Source of the DNA: Phocaeicola sartorii JCM 17136 = DSM 21941
GTDB lineage: Bacteria > Bacteroidota > Bacteroidia > Bacteroidales > Bacteroidaceae
Assembly (NCBI RefSeq): GCF_000614185.1
Contig: NZ_BAKM01000026.1
Span: forward strand, 22,091-86,090
Reading direction: 5' to 3'
DNA: 64,000 bases
The notes beneath the pieces were generated by a model. It saw only the letters and a list, made by a program, of their open reading frames with translations. It searched no databases and was not told the origin of the DNA. This document shows positions 10,201-18,222 of the stretch, one piece after another. A program made the position numbers and the translations under genes. The stretch's first letter is position 1. Every line of letters begins with the position of its first letter.

Positions 10201-10610
10201 TGGCTACCGGAAACGGTTTGGCCAAGCGTACCTTGAACCGTGGCGAGGAAAACAACTATATGATGGTATTCCCCGGTGTGACAGAATCAGGAGAGGTGAA
10301 TACAAAACAGGTTTCCGCTTCAGAATACTATGGCGCATTGCAGGCTGAGGATTTCATCTACGATGCTTCATTCATTAAACTGAAAGAATTGTCAATCGGC
10401 TATTCATTCCCTTCATCCATGCTGAAGAAGACTCCTGTCAATTCGCTGAATGTGTCATTTGTGGCACGTAACTTGTGCTATCTGATGAAGCACACACCGG
10501 GTACCAGCCCCGAAGGCGGTTATGACACCACGATGTTCTCACAAGCCATTGACTATGCATCGCTGCCGTTCACACGTACGTTCGGTATTTCTATCAACTT
10601 AGGTTTCTAA
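7209..10610 (+). CDS. SusC-like TonB-dependent outer-membrane transporter with STN domain
   Basis: An 1133-aa SusC/RagA family receptor. The signal peptide ends near residue 31 (WTRAQ). An STN domain follows (about 32-100), which marks receptors signalling through FecR/ECF-sigma pairs. A carboxypeptidase-regulatory-like domain comes next (VTGTVVDATGEALIGVNV), then the plug with LKGPNAAALYGSRAGNG near residue 316, and a C-terminal beta-barrel ending in LGF. ATG at 7209 and ATG at 7227 (MRKPKLL) are both possible starts. With the SusD 23 bases downstream it forms an oligosaccharide import complex. Together with the sigma/anti-sigma genes and GH92 enzymes it probably takes up mannose-containing glycan fragments (inference). 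Confidence 0.96.
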   Translation: MKGNQLMRKPKLLRALLILLFVAAPIQWTRAQIVLSTPKTTLGTVIKNIKSQSNYQFFYDDKLAETPVNAIDVKNGSLQSVLDAALQGKGITYKIEDNIVYLSAPGESQIPQQTGQERTVTGTVVDATGEALIGVNVQVKGNPTAGTITDFEGNYSLSVPGNGEVVFSYIGYRSETLKPDGKNVLNVTMQEDTQQIGEVVVTALGIKREKKMLGYAVQELKSDELNKTGDPSVTSALQGKVAGLQMNTSATGLGGSTKITIRGNSSLTDNNQPLWIVDGVPFSDNSTSDASRYGGVDRGSASMDINPDDIESISVLKGPNAAALYGSRAGNGVILITTKKGTKKDGLGIRYSGNFTWTAIGETLDMQRRYGQGHIDTKDAGTAVYDKADSGNWGPVLDGSLKQAWNGETYAYSSYGDKLKDYFDTGFSHTHNVSVSNGTEKSHFRTSFGYSDNDGVFPTESLSRVNADLNAGTELNKWMSMDGKISLSRTKADNRPLYGDYGAIAQLMRIPNNVRLDDLKQYSDATHAHVNWTGPTASIRNPYYVLHQRQNSDERWRAFGYYGMKINFTDWLHLSAKYAFDYYRTRVQSTNAGDGINGEANTSMITNDSMDRSEENFFESNAEVILMGDRQLTDNFRLGFNAGANFMYQRSETLGVGVGNMVDKGNWMLNAANLLRTGKEDGYKRAMNSVFGSVQMAWKEYLSLDLTARNDWSSTLPSGNNSFFYPSANLSFVVSDFLRSIDKPLPSWVTFAKARLSAAQVGKDTSPYQLYNTYSFKFDNGVLTPTKDNVKMNDRLKPEIATSYEAGLDMKFLNNRLGFDFTYYYSKTKNQIMKVPAAAPWSGGQWVNAGMVTNQGVELMLYSTLVETKDFAFDLNVNMAHNVSKVKELAPEENVNYMFFNGDGNFPVKVGTRAGHQLGEIYATSLYKRNENGDIIVNENGLPMTVTNESEYVNKPIGNIQPKLTMSVSPTFTYKGITLSALFDMKFGGDIFSYSEMLATGNGLAKRTLNRGEENNYMMVFPGVTESGEVNTKQVSASEYYGALQAEDFIYDASFIKLKELSIGYSFPSSMLKKTPVNSLNVSFVARNLCYLMKHTPGTSPEGGYDTTMFSQAIDYASLPFTRTFGISINLGF

Positions 10611-10633
10611 TTAATTAAAAGGAAAAACTGATT

Positions 10634-12406
10634 ATGAAAATCAAATTATATAAATCCGTAGCCTTATGCTCGTTGCTGGCTCTGGCCGGATGCCATGATT
10701 TTGAAGAATTGAACACCAATCCTTACGCACCGATTTACGACCCCACAGTGGAGCATGTGTCGGCCGAGGGCATAGACATTGATTATACCTTGACAGAACA
10801 TGCCATGGCAAGTTTGAAAGGGATGGAAGGCGCTATCGGAAGTATTTTCGCCAACTTCACTTACGAAGGTCCTTACAATGATTATCAGGTGACGACCAAT
10901 CTGACTCATGATATCTATGCCGGTTATTGGGGAAACAATGTCAGCGGTTTTGTGAACCAGGCACCTACCTATTCTTATACGGACGGATGGTCGGCCAACC
11001 GCTGGAAGCATTTCTATGATGACCGCAGCACTTCGGAATACAGCCAGTTGGTCAAGACATTCTATTTCTGTAATAAGGATTATTACCATACGGCATTCTA
11101 TATCACCCGCATCTATTATGCTTTCTTGTTGTCCATGCAGACGGATACTTATGGTGATATCCCCGTTGCCTATTATGTAAAAGGAGCGATGCCTCCGGAA
11201 GAGAATGTGGCTTATACACCTCAAAAAGAAGTTTATAACATCCTTTTCCAGCTGTTGGACCAGGCAATCACAGCGTTGCATCAGGAAAACCTTCCTGCTG
11301 TCAGCCAGTATGACTTAGGCGATCATGACAAGTGTTATGGCGGTGATGTGGACAAATGGCGTCGTTTTGCCAATACGCTGCGTTTGCGCCTTGCTTTGCG
11401 TGTTTCCAATGTAGATCCGGCATTGGCCCGGACTCAGGCTCAGGCAGCTTTGGCAGATCCTGCCGGTCTGATGCAAAGTCAGGATGACAACATGAAGCAG
11501 ACTCCGAAACGTCAGTACATTGCCGGCGGTAATGAAAACATTTATGCCTTGTTGTTCAGCTGGACCGGCAATGCCGTATTATCCAAAGAAATGGAACGGG
11601 CTTACAAGAATCAGGCGTTGAAAGAGGATGCGGCACCCGATGCAACCACTACTTTCAATGAAAATTCGGCAAACTGCTATCTCGACCCCCGTTGTGAGGT
11701 TTTATGGTTCCGTCCTACTCCGTTCGATTCGTTGACTGCCAGCCCGCTTCCCATCGAGAATCCGAAGAGAGATTTCAACGGGGTGATGAATGGAGAAACC
11801 AACGTAGGAGGTTCTTACCTGAACAGATATTCTGCCAACCGTTGTATGCTGTCATCCGATGCCATGAACAAGAATTATTGGTGGAATCTGGCTCGTGAAA
11901 TTGTCTGGATGGGGTATGCTGAAAGCTTGTTCCTGAAAGCGGAAGCGGCATTGCGCTGGCCGTCATTGGTGGATGAAACACCTGAGTCCCTCTATCTGAA
12001 GGGCATCAAGGCGTCCATGGATTATTATGAAATTGATTCGGACAAGGCCCGTGAATACATCAGCCATCTGGATGGCGTGAAGGCTTTTGCCGGTGGCAGC
12101 AAGGAAGAACAACTGGAACAGATTATTACCCAGAAATGGATTGCCGTTTTTCCGAATGGAAATGAAGGATGGGCGGAAGTGCGCCGCACCGACTATCCGC
12201 GTTATCTGCTGGCTCCGGTTAATGGAAACAATTCCAACGGTGAAGTGGGGGCAGGCAAGCTGATCAAGCGCATCAACTATCCCAATAGCGAGTCCCGTAA
12301 CCCGAACAAGCCGGGCGATGTGAATCAGGGCAGCCGCGTGTGGTGGGATGTGGCCGATACGATGAGTGATAACGGTCAGTGGCATACACCGGATAATTTC
12401 CGCTAG
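10634..12406 (+). CDS. SusD/RagB-like surface glycan-binding lipoprotein
   Basis: A 590-aa SusD homologue with a lipoprotein signal peptide (LLALAGC, Cys20) and the typical opening ELNTNPYAP. Helical TPR-like segments of the RagB/SusD type follow. The C-terminal region holds KWIAVFPNGNEGWAEVRRTDYP, a common SusD signature. It lies 23 bases after the SusC gene, the usual paired arrangement; SusD caps the SusC pore and binds ligand at the cell surface. The specific ligand cannot be read from sequence; GH92 neighbours suggest alpha-mannosides. Confidence 0.95.
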   Translation: MKIKLYKSVALCSLLALAGCHDFEELNTNPYAPIYDPTVEHVSAEGIDIDYTLTEHAMASLKGMEGAIGSIFANFTYEGPYNDYQVTTNLTHDIYAGYWGNNVSGFVNQAPTYSYTDGWSANRWKHFYDDRSTSEYSQLVKTFYFCNKDYYHTAFYITRIYYAFLLSMQTDTYGDIPVAYYVKGAMPPEENVAYTPQKEVYNILFQLLDQAITALHQENLPAVSQYDLGDHDKCYGGDVDKWRRFANTLRLRLALRVSNVDPALARTQAQAALADPAGLMQSQDDNMKQTPKRQYIAGGNENIYALLFSWTGNAVLSKEMERAYKNQALKEDAAPDATTTFNENSANCYLDPRCEVLWFRPTPFDSLTASPLPIENPKRDFNGVMNGETNVGGSYLNRYSANRCMLSSDAMNKNYWWNLAREIVWMGYAESLFLKAEAALRWPSLVDETPESLYLKGIKASMDYYEIDSDKAREYISHLDGVKAFAGGSKEEQLEQIITQKWIAVFPNGNEGWAEVRRTDYPRYLLAPVNGNNSNGEVGAGKLIKRINYPNSESRNPNKPGDVNQGSRVWWDVADTMSDNGQWHTPDNFR

Positions 12407-12413
12407 AAATTGC

Positions 12414-12421
12414 TATCTTTG
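12414..12421 (+). promoter_or_regulatory. -7 box for the downstream lipoprotein gene
   Basis: TATCTTTG fits TAnnTTTG and sits just after the SusD stop, 30 bases before the next ATG. No convincing -33 box was seen, so this gene may be read both from the SusCD transcript and from its own start. Confidence 0.35.
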
Positions 12422-12450
12422 TATCTCAGAGAACTTAAAAAAGAAACAAA

Positions 12451-13296
12451 ATGAAGCAAATTCTAGTTTTATTGGCAGCCGTTCTGTTGTTGGGCGGCTG
12501 TGCGGAAGAGAAGAAGACCGATGTGCGTTGGGCTACTTTCAATATCCGTTATGACAATCCGCAGGACAGTTTGAACAATTGGCAATACCGGAAAGACCGT
12601 GTATGCCAGTTTATTAAAGATCGTGAGCTGGACATAGTCGGTATGCAGGAAGTCTTGCATAACCAGTTTCAGGACCTTCGCGCCGGCTTGCCCGAGTACG
12701 ACGGAGTCGGTGTGGGGCGTGATGATGGAAAGACCGCGGGTGAATACGCGCCGATATTCTATCGGAAGGACAAATACGAGGTGTTGGATTCCAATACTTT
12801 CTGGCTGGCCGAAAATCCCGACAGCGTAGGAATGATGGGATGGGATGCGGTTTGTGTCCGTATCGCCACTTGGGCAAAACTGAAGGACAAGGACACCGGA
12901 AAAATATTCATGGCGGTCAACACGCATTTTGACCATATAGGTGAGGAGGCCCGCCGTCAGAGCGCATTGCTCATTATCCGTAAGATAAAAGAGATCGTAG
13001 GCGACCGTCCCGCAGTGGTTACGGGCGACTTTAATGTGACCGATGCGAGTGATGCATACGAAACTATCACCACTAACGAGTTTGTGCTGAAGGATGCTTA
13101 TAAGACGGCTGCCAGTGTGACCGGTGTGAATTATACTTTTCATGATTTCGCCCGTATCCCGGCAGAAGACTGTGAAAAGATTGATTTCATCTTTGTCACT
13201 CCGCAGGTGCTGGTAAAGAGTTGTGAAATACCGGCTGAAGTGCCGGAAGCTTTGCTTTCCGACCATAATCCTCAGTTGGCCGACTTGGAATTCTGA
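12451..13296 (+). CDS. Endonuclease/exonuclease/phosphatase-fold lipoprotein
   Basis: A 281-aa protein with a lipobox (LLLGGC, Cys17) and an EEP (exonuclease III/DNase I-like) domain. Visible motifs are WATFNIRYD, the metal-binding Glu in VGMQEVL, the GDFNV loop, and the C-terminal SDHNPQ with the catalytic His. Such lipoproteins recur in Bacteroides glycan loci, where a phosphodiesterase or phosphatase acting on a decorated glycan or lipid is more plausible than a nuclease (inference). It is the last gene of the left PUL and follows SusD by 44 bases. Confidence 0.88.
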   Translation: MKQILVLLAAVLLLGGCAEEKKTDVRWATFNIRYDNPQDSLNNWQYRKDRVCQFIKDRELDIVGMQEVLHNQFQDLRAGLPEYDGVGVGRDDGKTAGEYAPIFYRKDKYEVLDSNTFWLAENPDSVGMMGWDAVCVRIATWAKLKDKDTGKIFMAVNTHFDHIGEEARRQSALLIIRKIKEIVGDRPAVVTGDFNVTDASDAYETITTNEFVLKDAYKTAASVTGVNYTFHDFARIPAEDCEKIDFIFVTPQVLVKSCEIPAEVPEALLSDHNPQLADLEF

Positions 13297-13405
13297 TTTT
13301 TTTAATAGGTGAACTTACGTCGGTAGAGTCTTTAAGTGGGGGCTTTATCGGCGTTTGTTATAGTAGATTCTTTCTCCTGATTATATTTCCCTGTTATATC
13401 TATCA

Positions 13406-13816
13406 TTATAGTTTTTCCGTGTTCGTTATATTCTTGTTAAAGAGATGATAGCCGACAAAGGCTAATATCATAGAAGGTATGAAACATACAACAGCAATCA
13501 GGAAAACAAAAACAACGCACATTTCAAGGTAGTCTATCCAATTCAAAAGTCCACGAATTAATCCATCTATCATAAGGTAGGCGAATAGCAAGAGAATGAA
13601 TATGACTTCATAGATTAACCCAAATGCAAACCAGTGTTTCCCGTTTGCAAAAGGCCAAGTAATAGCACTGGTTATACAACACCAGCCAATAGTAAATAAC
13701 ACTATTTCACTTGTTAGGGATTTGCCAAAGATTGTCAGCTCAAGAAGCATCAATACTCCGGCATATAAAATGGTAAACCCCTCAAACTTCCAAAATCGTT
13801 TATCAGTCAGTTTCAT
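13406..13816 (-). CDS. Small multi-pass membrane protein, unknown function
   Basis: A 136-aa hydrophobic protein with about four membrane helices. I do not recognise a family. The start at 13816 is chosen because a strong Shine-Dalgarno sequence (AAGGAGG) lies just upstream on the minus strand and the ATG overlaps the stop of the preceding gene as ATGA; the open frame itself reaches 13837. The pair is translationally coupled. It faces against the neighbouring PUL genes and lies beside a transposase remnant, so it may be a small acquired cassette. Confidence 0.6.
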   Translation of the reverse strand: MKLTDKRFWKFEGFTILYAGVLMLLELTIFGKSLTSEIVLFTIGWCCITSAITWPFANGKHWFAFGLIYEVIFILLLFAYLMIDGLIRGLLNWIDYLEMCVVFVFLIAVVCFIPSMILAFVGYHLFNKNITNTEKL

Positions 13817-14052
13817 AGCTTGCCTCCTTTCTTCCAAAGGTAGATAACAGGAATATTATTGCATCGATAATTAGCCAAAACAAGAAATCCGACATCCGAT
13901 AAGGCGCGATGAGAATCTGATAGCACTCGGTCAATGGAAGGGCGATCTTTTATATACATAGTTTGCATAAATGACGACCCGTAAATTACAAAATTCACAA
14001 TCTCCAAAACAACAAGTGCTACTAAGCCCGATATCTTCTGCCACTTCTTCAT
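13813..14052 (-). CDS. Small membrane-anchored protein, unknown function
   Basis: A 79-aa protein with one N-terminal membrane helix (LVALVVLEIVNFVIYG) and a short basic tail. It has no recognised family. Its stop overlaps the ATG of the following membrane-protein gene by the ATGA arrangement, which supports both genes being real and co-translated. Confidence 0.5.
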   Translation of the reverse strand: MKKWQKISGLVALVVLEIVNFVIYGSSFMQTMYIKDRPSIDRVLSDSHRALSDVGFLVLANYRCNNIPVIYLWKKGGKL

Positions 14053-14125
14053 ACGCCTACTATTTTTGTCCGTGTCCCAAAATTACTACAATTCTCTCTA
14101 AAACCGTTATGTTGCTATGTGAAAA

Positions 14126-14413
14126 GTGATTGAGCCAAACGAAAAAACTGAAATCATATCACTTTCTTGGTGCGTTTCTGTGGCTGAGCGTGTAAACAAC
14201 ACGATCAAGAATGAACTGCTGAAGGATATGGATTTCTTCTCCATAAAGGAAGTACGGGAGGCCGTAAAGGGGGCGGTAACGTTTTATAACAACGAGCGTC
14301 CACACATGAGTCTCGATGGCATGACACCTGCCGAAGTAACCCTCTGCAAGGGAGAAATCAGAAAAATGTGGTGCAGCTACCGAGAAAAGGCTCTGAAAAA
14401 CTTGATGATATAG
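14126..14413 (+). mobile_element. IS3-family transposase remnant (C-terminal integrase core)
   Basis: The translated piece carries the end of an IS3-type DDE integrase: AERVNNTIKNELL (with the last Glu of the DDE triad), a Phe-Ser helix, and YNNERPHMSLDGMTPAEV. Only about 85 residues remain; the first two Asp motifs and OrfA are absent upstream, and no clear terminal inverted repeats were found. The homologous part starts about 14160. This is a decayed insertion sequence, not an active element. Confidence 0.75.
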
Positions 14414-14557
14414 ACCGAAGTGCTTAGATAAAGAAATAACTCTTGAAAGAGTCAACTGATATTATAACTAAGTATTAACTCCGTCAACCATCCTTACAAG
14501 TAAGATGAAGGAGTAGTCAACCTAAAGCGTTAAACTACACAGGAATCCGGTTGCGGC

Positions 14558-14647
14558 CCGCCAGAACTACGGTTTCATACAAACGGAACCAAAGTTACAT
14601 CCCGATGAAACTAAAGTTTCAACCTGACGGAACCGGTTGAAACTCCT
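14558..14647. repeat. Four degenerate 22-bp tandem repeats
   Basis: The core (C/G)GAAC(C/T)-AAAGTTTCA recurs with an exact 22-base period: anchor positions 14564, 14586, 14608 and 14630. Examples are GGAACCAAAGTTACAT and GAAACTAAAGTTTCAA. Copies differ at several sites. The function is unknown. Confidence 0.6.
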
Positions 14648-14745
14648 TGTCCGTGTACGCGGTACAAGCGGATTGCAATTCATTCCTTCCCACATGAAAA
14701 ATAATTTTCTTCCTTCGATAAGTGTAATACCTTACTTAATTGTTT

Positions 14746-14753
14746 TATATTTG
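14746..14753 (+). promoter_or_regulatory. -7 box for the GH97 gene
   Basis: TATATTTG matches TAnnTTTG and lies 23 bases before the ATG at 14777. The -33 box is not clear. Confidence 0.4.
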
Positions 14754-14776
14754 TATCATTAATCCCTTTTAATCGT

Positions 14777-16804
14777 ATGAAGACATACAATTACTATGTA
14801 TTATTCTTGTTAGTTGTGTTTTGTGGGTGTTCCCGTCCCACGGAATTAACATCGCCGGATGGCAATATAAAGTTAGTGTTCAACCTCAATGAGGCAGGAG
14901 CGATGACCTATGGAGTCTCTGTGGGAGGAAAACCGTTCATCACCCCCTCCGTTATGGGCTTTGAAGGTCGTGATGGGGTAAATCTGTCCAAAGGATTCCG
15001 GATAGAAAATACTGAGTTTACCACCAAGGATGAGATCTGGACCCAGCCTTGGGGAGAGAATAAATCCATCCGGAACCATTATAACGAAATGGCCGTGCGC
15101 CTGAAAGATCCGGCGGATACACAGCTGACCCTTCGTTTCCGTGTGTTCGATGACGGGCTGGGCTTCCGTTATGAATATCAGGTGCCCCGGGTGGACAGTG
15201 TGTTCGTGACGGACGAGCTTACTTCCTTCAATCTGGCGCAGGATGGCAAGTCATGGTCTATTCCCGCCAGCTTCGAAACCTACGAGTTGCTGTATCGCAC
15301 CCTGCCCATCAGCAAGGTGGATAATGCCAACACCCCGATGACTTTCAAAACAGAGAACGGCATATATGCCAGCATTCACGAAGCGGCTTTGACCGACTTT
15401 CCTGAAATGACGTTGAAAAAGACCGAAGACTGTCACTTCAAATCGGAACTGGCCTCCTGGCCCGATGGGGTAAAAGCCCGCCTGGCAGGAGGTACTTTTG
15501 TTACCCCGTGGCGCAGTATTCAAATAGCCTCCCAAGCGGTAGGACTGATAAACTCCGGCTTGATATTGAATCTGAATGAACCTTGTGCGCTGGAAGGCGA
15601 TTTGAGCTGGATACGCCCTATGAAATACGTGGGCATCTGGTGGGGAATGCATCTGGGAGTCGAGACGTGGACGATGGATGAACGTCATGGCGCCACCACC
15701 GCTAATGCCAAACGCTATATAGACTTTGCCGCTGCCAATAACATAGAAGCGGTGATGTTCGAGGGCTGGAATGAAGGCTGGGAAAGTTGGGGCGGCATGC
15801 AGACTTTTGACTATACCAAGCCCTATGCCGATTTCGATATGGCAGAGGTGGCGCGTTATGCCAAGGAGAAAGGGGTTGAGATAATCGGCCACCACGAAAC
15901 GGGAGGCAATATCTTTAATTACGAACGCCAGCTGGACCATGCTTACCAATGGTATGCCGACCTGGAAGTGCACTGTGTGAAGACCGGTTATGCCGGAGGA
16001 CTGCCGGGCGGACACAGCCATCATGGACAGTTCAATGTACGCCATTACCGCAAGGTGGTGCAGACGGCAGCCCGTTATCATACCACGGTCAATGCCCACG
16101 AACCCATCAAAGATACCGGCATCCGTCGTACTTACCCCAATATGATGACACGGGAAGGCGCCCGTGGCATGGAGTGGAACGGATGGAGTGAGGGAAATCC
16201 CCCCGAGCATCATGAATTATTGCCGTTTACCCGTTTGCTGGGCGGTCCGATGGATTATACACCGGGTACTTTCGATATTCTTTACGAGAAGACACGCAAC
16301 TCTCCCCGCCGCAAGAAATGGAACGATTTGGATCAAGGAAACAGCCGGGTAAATACTACTCTGGCAAAGCAGATAGCCAACTGGGTCATCATTTATTCTC
16401 CGTTGCAGATGGCCTCGGATATGATTGAGAACTATGAAGGCCATCCCGCCTTCCGGTTCTTCCGTGATTTTGATGCGGACTGCGACTGGTCCGAAGCCTT
16501 GCAGGGCGAGCCGGGTGAATTTGTAGCCGTGGTACGGAAAGCGAAAGATAAATACTTCCTGGGAGCCACCACGAACGAAGAGCCGCGTACACTCACCATT
16601 CCGCTGGATTTTCTGGAGGAAGATAAAAAATACCGGGCCGTGATTTATGCTGACGGGGAAGATGCCGATTGGGAAACGAATCCTACTTCATACCAAATCA
16701 GTGAGAAAGAGGTGACAGATGCCGATACCTTGTCGGTAGTCATGGCAAAAGGCGGCGGACAAGCCGTGAGCTTCATTCCCTGTGGCATGCGGGAAGAGCC
16801 GTAA
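14777..16804 (+). CDS. GH97 family alpha-glucosidase-like lipoprotein (inverting type)
   Basis: A 675-aa GH97 enzyme with a lipoprotein-type signal (VVFCGC, Cys18). The N-terminal beta-sandwich (LTSPDGNIKL) precedes a TIM barrel (WWGMHLG, GWNEGWE) and a C-terminal domain. Glu374 (HHETGG), Glu442 (NAHEPI) and Glu466 (RGMEWN) are spaced 68 and 24 residues apart, nearly as the three catalytic glutamates of SusB (439, 508, 532). VKTGYAGG replaces the Asp-nucleophile motif of retaining GH97 enzymes. It is therefore predicted to be inverting and alpha-glucosidase-like. It heads the group leading to the MFS permease and GH130 gene, 89 bases upstream of the permease. The exact substrate is uncertain. 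Confidence 0.92.
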   Translation: MKTYNYYVLFLLVVFCGCSRPTELTSPDGNIKLVFNLNEAGAMTYGVSVGGKPFITPSVMGFEGRDGVNLSKGFRIENTEFTTKDEIWTQPWGENKSIRNHYNEMAVRLKDPADTQLTLRFRVFDDGLGFRYEYQVPRVDSVFVTDELTSFNLAQDGKSWSIPASFETYELLYRTLPISKVDNANTPMTFKTENGIYASIHEAALTDFPEMTLKKTEDCHFKSELASWPDGVKARLAGGTFVTPWRSIQIASQAVGLINSGLILNLNEPCALEGDLSWIRPMKYVGIWWGMHLGVETWTMDERHGATTANAKRYIDFAAANNIEAVMFEGWNEGWESWGGMQTFDYTKPYADFDMAEVARYAKEKGVEIIGHHETGGNIFNYERQLDHAYQWYADLEVHCVKTGYAGGLPGGHSHHGQFNVRHYRKVVQTAARYHTTVNAHEPIKDTGIRRTYPNMMTREGARGMEWNGWSEGNPPEHHELLPFTRLLGGPMDYTPGTFDILYEKTRNSPRRKKWNDLDQGNSRVNTTLAKQIANWVIIYSPLQMASDMIENYEGHPAFRFFRDFDADCDWSEALQGEPGEFVAVVRKAKDKYFLGATTNEEPRTLTIPLDFLEEDKKYRAVIYADGEDADWETNPTSYQISEKEVTDADTLSVVMAKGGGQAVSFIPCGMREEP

Positions 16805-16893
16805 CGGAGAAAATAAAAAAGAAACGCGAAGCACGTGCCGCTGTGGCTGTGTGAGTGAAAAGCAGCTAATAATAACCTTAAAAACCGATATAA

Positions 16894-18192
16894 ATGAAAA
16901 CAACCGAAATCTCGGCTCCGGCCAGGCGCCGTAGTCCTATTCTTTGGGTTCCCACCGCTTACTTCGGCATGGGGCTTCCTTTTGTAGTCCTCAATATGGT
17001 AGCCGTGCTGATGTATAAAGGCTTGGGAGTGAGTGATGCGAAGATAGCCTTTTGGACTTCCCTGATCATGCTTCCCTGGACACTGAAGCCCCTCTGGAGT
17101 CCGTTGCTGGAGATGTACCGTACCAAGAAATTCTTTGTCGTCCTCACCCAGATGGTGTCGGGAGTCACTTTCGGACTGATCGCCTTGTCACTTCATCTTC
17201 CTTCTTTCTTTGCCATCACCATCGCCTTGTTCGCCATTGTTGCCTTCAGCGGCGCCACGCACGATGTGGCCTGTGACGGGGTGTATATGGACGAGCTGAA
17301 TGCACAGGACCAGGCTAAGTACATCGGTTGGCAAGGCGCTTTTTATAATGTGGCGAAGATTGTCGGCACAGGTTTGCTGGTCTATCTGGCGGGTTTCTTG
17401 AAAGATCGTTACGACGGTTCCGCCGAAGATGCGGTGCTCTACTCCTGGACGGTCATTATGATTGTTCTGGGGGCGGTGATGTTCGCTTTGGGACTTTATC
17501 ACACCCGTATGCTTCCTTCGGGCAAGCACGCACGTTCGGTCACCTCGTTTTCGCAGAGTATGGCCGAGTTGTGGAATGTCATCCGGAACTTCTTTACCAA
17601 GAAGCATATCGTTTACTACATCTTCTTTATTATTTTATATCGTTTTGCCGAAGGGTTTGTGATGAAAATCGTACCTTTGTTCCTGAAAGCCGGTCGTGAG
17701 GTGGGCGGTTTGGGATTGACAGAACAGGAGATTGGTATTTATTACGGAACCTTCGGGGCGGCGGCTTTCGTGCTCGGTTCATTGCTGGGCGGGTATTATA
17801 TTTCCGCACGTGGATTGAAGAAGACTTTGTTCTCCTTGTGTTGTGTGTTCAATCTGCCTTTTATGGCCTACACGCTGCTTGCCATTTTCCAGCCACAGAG
17901 CGCGCCCCTTATCGGCGGAGCCATCGTGCTGGAATATTTCGGATATGGCTTCGGCTTTGTGGGGCTTACCTTGTTCATGATGCAGCAAGTGGCTGCCGGC
18001 CCTCACCAGATGGCGCATTATGCTTTTGCGTCGGGCATCATGAACCTGGGTGTCATGCTGCCCGGTATGATGTCCGGATACGTCAGCGACTGGCTGGGCT
18101 ATAAACTGTTTTTCATTTTTGTGCTGGTGGCTACCCTTCCGGCATTCCTGATGACCTGGTTTGTGCCCTTCACACACGAAGACAAGAGATAG
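16894..18192 (+). CDS. AmpG-like MFS sugar permease
   Basis: A 432-aa inner-membrane transporter of the major facilitator superfamily with about 12 helices and an AmpG/PAT-like start (WVPTAYFGMGLPFVVLN, PLWSPLLEMYRTKK). The GH130 phosphorylase gene starts 30 bases after its stop, so the two are almost surely co-transcribed. The likely job is uptake of a short mannoside, such as Man-beta-1,4-GlcNAc, from periplasm to cytoplasm for phosphorolysis (inference from the neighbour). Confidence 0.88.
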   Translation: MKTTEISAPARRRSPILWVPTAYFGMGLPFVVLNMVAVLMYKGLGVSDAKIAFWTSLIMLPWTLKPLWSPLLEMYRTKKFFVVLTQMVSGVTFGLIALSLHLPSFFAITIALFAIVAFSGATHDVACDGVYMDELNAQDQAKYIGWQGAFYNVAKIVGTGLLVYLAGFLKDRYDGSAEDAVLYSWTVIMIVLGAVMFALGLYHTRMLPSGKHARSVTSFSQSMAELWNVIRNFFTKKHIVYYIFFIILYRFAEGFVMKIVPLFLKAGREVGGLGLTEQEIGIYYGTFGAAAFVLGSLLGGYYISARGLKKTLFSLCCVFNLPFMAYTLLAIFQPQSAPLIGGAIVLEYFGYGFGFVGLTLFMMQQVAAGPHQMAHYAFASGIMNLGVMLPGMMSGYVSDWLGYKLFFIFVLVATLPAFLMTWFVPFTHEDKR

Positions 18193-18222
18193 AGAAAAAC
18201 TATTAACCTAACAAAAGAGAAT

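Larger units (their letters stand above)
14414..14776 (+). other. Intergenic region before the GH97 gene
   Basis: No gene seen. It holds a degenerate 22-bp tandem repeat (14558-14647) and, close to its end, a -7-like box before the GH97 start. The left part may include decayed flank of the transposase remnant. Confidence 0.5.

Noticed and set aside
15251..16213. 320-codon frame on the minus strand opposite GH97.
   Set aside because: Antisense to strongly conserved GH97 motifs; no recognisable protein features.
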